Below are positions 58,744 to 64,000 of a stretch of 64,000 bases of DNA, piece by piece. Both the position numbers and the translations under genes were made by a program. Every line of letters begins with the position of its first letter. The first letter of the stretch is position 1. A model generated the notes under the pieces. It saw only the letters and a list, made by a program, of their open reading frames with translations, made no database searches and was not told the origin of the DNA. This DNA comes from Pomphorhynchus laevis (lineage: Eukaryota; Acanthocephala; Palaeacanthocephala; Echinorhynchida; Pomphorhynchidae): NCBI GenBank assembly GCA_012934845.2, contig WNNJ02000862.1, positions 62,001 to 126,000 on the forward strand, written 5' to 3'.

Positions 58744-61700
58744 ATGACAAGTTCTGAAAACGATAATTTTCAGCAAACACAATTGGCTAAACTTCCTTTA
58801 GAGATGATTCCTTTAAAAAATACTAGCCTTGATAGGAATTCATCTCATCATTCTCTTGAAATCAAGAAAGTTATTGGTATTTTAAAAAGTCGCTGCTCCG
58901 CGATTCAACATTATAGTCAATATTCCGCTGACGGTTCTGAACCGTCGTTTAGTCTAAGCAATTCGGATGCTCTTTCTAGTTTGCTCCTTGCAAACCGATA
59001 TAAAAATGTTTACGATCTTGACGTTATTACAGATGAAAACGTAGGCGTTTAATTTTGTCATATTCTTTATATTTCCATTATGTACAGAACATTAAGCGAC
59101 TGCTTTCATTGCCCTATAACTCGATGGAAAAGGTCAGTATGCTCATTCACCGCATTGGCAATACATTCCTTATTGATGATTTAAATCTTCCATCAGACCT
59201 TTCCTCAATACTCCGTCAGGTAAATACTTAAAAGATAGAAGTCGATTATTGTTTCAAATTTTTAGGGTCTTTTAGAAAATTCTGAAAAAGATAACAGCCG
59301 TGTAAATGAAGATTCGAATCAAAAGAATCAACTAACCTTTAACCGACTGCTAAACTGGTAATCCTGATAAATCACTGTATTAATCATTTCTCTCTATTAA
59401 TTTAGTAATTTCAATTCGTTAATCTCAGCGATAGAAAATATTATAAATCCTTAACTTAAATCAAAAATGTCTTATTGAAAATGACTGCAATTATTGTATA
59501 ATTTTTGCATCAATTGATTATTTTATATTTGATAATTCAGTTTTAATTAACTTTGATAATAATTCAATGATAATTCAGAAGTAAAGTTATTCTCCTTTAA
59601 ATCGATTGACTGCAATTGATTAATCAGCTTCTTTATTAAGTGATCTAATCGATCGCTTGAGTGAGTAATCTTTTTAATTAATCGCTTTAGTCAATTAAAT
59701 CAGTAAAAACTATTAATAAATTAAAACTATAAAAAATTTAAAAGATTTCTAATCAGTCTAATCTTTAATTAAATCAGTCTAAACGTTTAAATATTTAAAA
59801 GATTTAAAAGATTTCTAATCTTTCAACACATTCCACTTAAAATTTAATTGTGATATTTAAATTATTCGTTAATTATTTACTTAATCTAATTTTCGGTGAA
59901 ATTTACTGGAATTAAATAAGCAGAATATATTAAGTCTAAAGAAGTTAAAGCAGCTGAGATGCATTAAACTTAATTTTTAAACTGTAGATTTTCATTTATT
60001 ATTTAATTTAGAAAAATTGATATTATTCGAAGATATGTTGCATCAAATTTAGAGATGATTTCAAAGAAACAAATTACCAAATGTTGATTTGTAATCAACA
60101 TTGTGTATTAGTTTTTATAATAAATAAAATTAACATTTCATTGACCAAATGTTTTTCGAAATTCAAAAAAATATTTTCTTAACTATACACGAAATTTAGT
60201 TTAATTTATGTTTTTATGTTCTTTGTATTCTTAAAATATGATTTTTAATTCATTGATTGTATTTTAAATTCATTTTCCGCGAACATTAATAATGAAGTTA
60301 ATTTTTATAAAAATTAATTTAAGGTTTTATATAAAAATTCAAGGTTGATCGCTCTTTTAAATTGCAATTTAAAATATAAAGCTGATCGATTTTTTTGGAT
60401 AATTATATGTTAATCTAATGTTTATTATAGCAACAAATTCAATTATTAATGGCCAATTTTATTTAACATGTCATTGCTCTACAGCTCAACGAAATCAACA
60501 ATTGAATCTCAACTAGTTGAAACGGATAACGATCCCGTATGTGACTTTATGATAACTAAATTAAATGCTCTTTAGGATGATAAGTTTTCGAAATCTTTAC
60601 CAAAACGCCCTGTAGCCTGGAATTTTGACGCGATAAAATTTCTTATTGGATCATCATTGCCTGTATTTTCAAATCCAGAGCACCCAACAGTTAGCATATT
60701 TCCTTCGTATGTATATTTTATTGATATAAAGGAATTATAATTTTTCTAGACAAAATCATAATAGCAACTAATATAATTGTTCAAAAATATATTTGTGGGT
60801 GTTTATTAACAGGTTATTATAAATTAATATTGCTAATTACAGTAATGCAGCTGAAATTACCAACTGGCGTTATGAGTTTCAACTAATATCAGATAACAAG
60901 GTCATATGGGTGAGACTAAGTATAAAACTTTGTCAAAAGCTCACCAAGTCTTTGACGATAGTCTTGAGACTATCATCACAATGTAAAGACTTAACATTAT
61001 TAGCAAACAATAAAAATTACATTAAAATATGTTTATATGCATATTATATAATTATTTATTTATTTTTTAATAATTATTTAATCTTCATTACATAATTATA
61101 TCTTTCATATACGTTTTTGAAATTTATTTGTATTTTGTTGATTTTTGTCAAGTTATCCATCTTACATTCCGTGGTTTTTTACACATGTATTTGATGATAA
61201 AAGTAGTATATATCTTAAATGTATTATATAGTTCCTTCACGACCTTATTTGGTCATAAATTGATTATTCTTAACCACCTTATTTGCTCAACCACTTAGAT
61301 TTTTTTCAAGGCTATTCAGTTAGATATCTCGAGTTTGTTAAATTTCAAAAAATGATGATCTATCTACAAATTATAATTATTTAAATTATAATGATTTATC
61401 TAAAATTAAACAATATTTTTGAATAGATAATTTTTTTAAATTTAACTTGATTGCATCTGTGAGCTGAAATTCTTCTGATTGTGGTACAAATATATAAATA
61501 TATAAAAATTGATATGGGTTAATTTCAAGTTTAATAAAATCTACTTTGCTCACAGTTATTGACCTAGAAAGTTTAATGAAGAAAGCGAAGCTTTTATTTT
61601 CTTGAATTAGCCAACTAAAGTTATGAACTTTAATAAATATTTTCAAATGATCAATAGAACAATAAAAATAGATGAATATTTAATTGTTTGATTTTTAACG

Positions 61701-62515
61701 TATTTATTATAAACTGATATAAATATTTAATAAAACTTATTATTACATATTTGTAATTTGCTGACGTATTTACTGTTCACAAATGTTTAGCAGAAATCTA
61801 TTATTAAACATCATTTTTTGAATAATTTATTTTTTATTTAATAACTTTCCGTTTTTAAATTTTTATTTATTCTTATCACTTAAAAAAATGACTTGGAAAA
61901 ATGAAGTTAATAAATAAATGGTTATTAAATATTTAATAAATATTTAATAAATATTTAATAAATATGTATCAAATAATTAAAATATAAAGTAATATAGAAT
62001 TATAATATTTAAATGATAAAAACGTCACTTATCATCATGTTTATTTATTTTAAACTAAAAATATTTGTATTTTTATTTCGTATTTTCATATTCGGTTTGA
62101 GACGTTTTATCAAACAATGTTTGATAAGAGTTTGTTATAACATTTTACCATTTTCTATATTAATTTTTAAATGTCAAGCTGTATTTTCAAAAATATATCA
62201 TCTAATTAGGGATGTTCGAGAGCCCATTACCGTTCTGACGGCATTGGATTGTTGGCTTGATAATCTGATATGCAGTGTACCTGAACTGGCGATATGTTTT
62301 CATTTAGATGGAGCTGTGCAGGTATAGATATGAGTATTAAAATAGTGTTATACCTTTGATAATTCAGCGCTACGACCTTATCAGAACTGATGAAATTCCT
62401 AATATGAAAGGTTCTGAATTTTTCCCGGGTCAGATAAAAACGGTAGCATCGAGATTGCTAAAGTTTCTTCAGGAAAATGCTACAAAGCAAGGACATACCT
62501 ATTGGCTCTACAAAT
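58744..62515 (+). CDS. EDRF1: EDRF1 homologue, 5' seven exons
   Basis: Exons 58744-59040, 59088-59219, 59266-59357, 60485-60536, 60576-60706, 62210-62321 and 62368-62515 join in one frame (about 321 residues). Introns are 47, 46, 1127, 39, 1503 and 46 nt. Family-specific blocks appear in order: KRLLSLPYNSMEKVSMLIHR then IGNTFLIDDL; WNFDAIKFLIGSSLPVFSNP; EPITVLTALDCWLDNLICSV then PELAICFHLDG; RYDLIRTDEIPNM; and EGHTYWLF-like QGHTYWLYK. These match erythroid differentiation-related factor 1, a conserved large metazoan protein linked in vertebrates to globin gene regulation but of unknown basic function. The N-terminal 99 residues (MTSSENDNFQQTQLAKLPLE...) are poorly conserved. The ATG lies 22 nt after an acceptor-like ttttcag. 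Family members exceed 1000 residues, so the gene should run past the window. Codons after exon 7 are odd: a +1 frame overlapping its end reads GSTNVCELMTLSLHE, similar to the next EDRF1 segment. Confidence 0.85.
61435..61490 (+). mobile_element. fragment of the SINE body
   Basis: The words ttaacttgattgcatctgtg and gctgaaattcttctgattgt match the SINE body at 55225-55275 and the inverted copy at 38178. It lies in the 1.5-kb EDRF1 intron. Confidence 0.7.
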
Positions 62516-62529
62516 GTATGTGAATTAAT

Positions 62530-63600
62530 GACGTTATCACTTCATGAAATAAGCCCAAATATGGAGATCCGTCAGTTTTCGATTATTTTACCTTTTATTA
62601 CAGTATAATTTGCATAACCAATCTAATAATAATTTATCACAATATGTTGATTTTTTCCACGAAATTATTAGACCAGTACTGCTACGTCGTTCAATAAGAA
62701 TCATAAGATGATGCACATCTGAGAAAAATCTAAAAATCATTTAGTTACTAAAGTGTAGTTTAGAATTTATTTACTTATTTTAAATTTAATTAAAATAATT
62801 GATGAAATAAATTACTTATTTTAAAACTTCTTTAAATTAAAGCAATCAAAATCTAGCATATTGAAATTGTTTATATATAACGCTGTTTTAAGAAGTAAAC
62901 TAGTTTTTTTTAACAATTACACATTTTTAAGTATCAACATCATTTTTAAACATCTTTATCGAAAGCTGGAGATGCATAAGAACTTAGCATTTACTTAAAG
63001 GCCTTATGATGTACTCAATTCATTTAATTTTTCGAAGGATGCAACTGATTAAATGAATTGTCCAACATAAAAATGATTTCATATTATAGATAATAAACTT
63101 TAATTTTATTGCTTTTATTAAGCGATTTAAGCGATAATCATCTTTTCAATAATTTTATTTTTCGTTTTGCCACTTTTGCAAGAACCTTTTGGTCACTAAC
63201 CATATTATAGCGACCTTATTCTTACTAATGCTCTATTAATCTTAGGTATTATTGAGTGTTCATTATAGCGACCAATTATTATTTGGTCGCTATAAAGTAT
63301 GATAACAGTTTATATTATAGCATCCATAACTATCTTATAAATACGGCAAAGGTCTGAAATAAGTTTGAATTACGTTATTTATTTCTAAATTGTACAATTA
63401 TTTGTATTCATTATGTTAAATTAAAATGTTATTGTAACTGGCAAGCCATTTGTAATAAATTAAATCAGCTAACTGAGTCTACGTATTTAATATAATTATA
63501 AAATAAACAAAACATAATAATGCTAAATCAAAATTTAATAATTAAATAATAAAATTAATAATTGTTTTTAGATTTTCTATAATTTAAATCAAGTTAAAAT
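62530..63600. other. AT-rich region after the last visible EDRF1 exon
   Basis: Probably EDRF1 intron. An open frame from 62600 to 62709 (YNLHNQSNNNLSQYVDFF...) is possible coding but has no matching splice phase. A perfect hairpin occurs at 63264-63295 (tatagcgaccaa/ttggtcgctata). Confidence 0.35.
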
Positions 63601-63628
63601 AAAAAAAAAATGAAATTTAAAATAAACG

Positions 63629-63851
63629 TCATTTTTATGAATTGACTAATAAATAACAGACGTTGTATCAGAATAAGAATTAAAGGCCATCAAGAGGAAC
63701 TGCGATGCTATCAGGTTTCGGACCCTAACTCCTCCACCCAACATAGCAGCATGGCCAAATATATGCTAATGATGTATTTCCTCTGAAATAACTATCTAGT
63801 ATCTTATTCTAATACAAAGTATATTATTTATTATCCATCCATAAAAATTTG
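63629..63851 (+). mobile_element. MITE family R9, full copy
   Basis: Inverted ends of about 45 bp: the left reads atttttatgaattgactaat then gacgttgtatcagaataag; the right is its diverged complement, ending aatacaaagtatattattta and ccataaaaattt. The 223-bp element has no coding capacity. Truncated relatives are at 9385-9498, 35860-35995 and 7733-7775. Confidence 0.75.
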
Positions 63852-64000
63852 CCACTTAAGAGTTTAAATTTATTCTTTATATTATTGTGTTGATTTATAT
63901 ATTTTACTATTTTCTGCTTGATGTTATTTTTATAGTAACCTAAGTTTAAAATATGTATCTATTAAATTATTTAAATGATTTTGAAGAAAGTTAATATCAT

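Noticed and set aside
60842-60900. Possible extra EDRF1 exon reading AEITNWRYEFQLISDNK
   Set aside because: Direct splicing from 60706 to 62210 keeps frame and reproduces the spacing of known EDRF1 proteins; the extra segment would break the phase.

Overview
The window is AT-rich eukaryotic DNA from a small animal. Protein-coding exons are interrupted by very short introns (39-88 nt, ending mostly in T-rich TTTAG or TTCAG) alongside a few kilobase-scale introns filled with repeats. The recognisable genes are animal ones: AIP1/WDR1, an FG nucleoporin of the Nup214 type, and EDRF1. The repeats (RTE- and CR1-like LINEs, a Penelope-like element, Merlin DNA transposons, a tRNA-derived SINE, many palindromic MITEs) also fit an invertebrate. 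Three of three complete-looking start codons sit 6-22 nt after a splice-acceptor AG, which would suit a lineage with spliced-leader trans-splicing such as nematodes or flatworms. The sequence alone does not settle the phylum.

Layout. 1-1.85 kb: AT-rich, one doubtful exon. 1.86-6.22 kb: last three exons of AIP1/WDR1 (+), with a 3.7-kb intron holding a foldback element. 6.2-18.6 kb: gene-poor repeat land with two inverted copies of one MITE, a diverged tandem array, a C-terminal retroelement fragment, a 319-bp TIR element, a repeat pair of unknown nature and a Merlin foldback transposon. 19.45-24.92 kb: one uninterrupted 1822-residue Nup214-like gene (+). 25.4-26.8 kb: 5'-truncated CR1-like LINE (-). 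27-32 kb: one palindromic MITE and otherwise AT-rich DNA. 32.2-40.7 kb: exons of one or two unrecognised genes (+), with an RTE-type LINE (-) inside a 5-kb intron. 41.9-44.1 kb: remains of a Penelope-like element (-). 45-53.6 kb: palindromic MITE, local duplications, an extraordinary (TA)n/perfect-hairpin block, a 124-bp direct repeat pair and a 171-bp-period tandem array. 53.67-54.23 kb: last four exons of an unrecognised gene (+). 55.1-55.5 kb: a tRNA-headed SINE with a 16-bp target-site duplication. 56.7-57.3 kb: LINE 3' end (+). 58.0-58.5 kb: long inverted repeat. 58.74 kb to the right edge: EDRF1 5' exons (+). 63.63-63.85 kb: a MITE with 45-bp inverted ends.

All supported host genes are on the + strand but encode unrelated functions (actin dynamics, nuclear pore, erythroid-differentiation-factor homologue), so no operon or pathway can be inferred. 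No CRISPR, rRNA or functional tRNA gene was seen. I did not find a convincing new biological system; the most unusual material is structural: many independent perfect palindromes and head-to-head foldback versions of transposons and SINEs.
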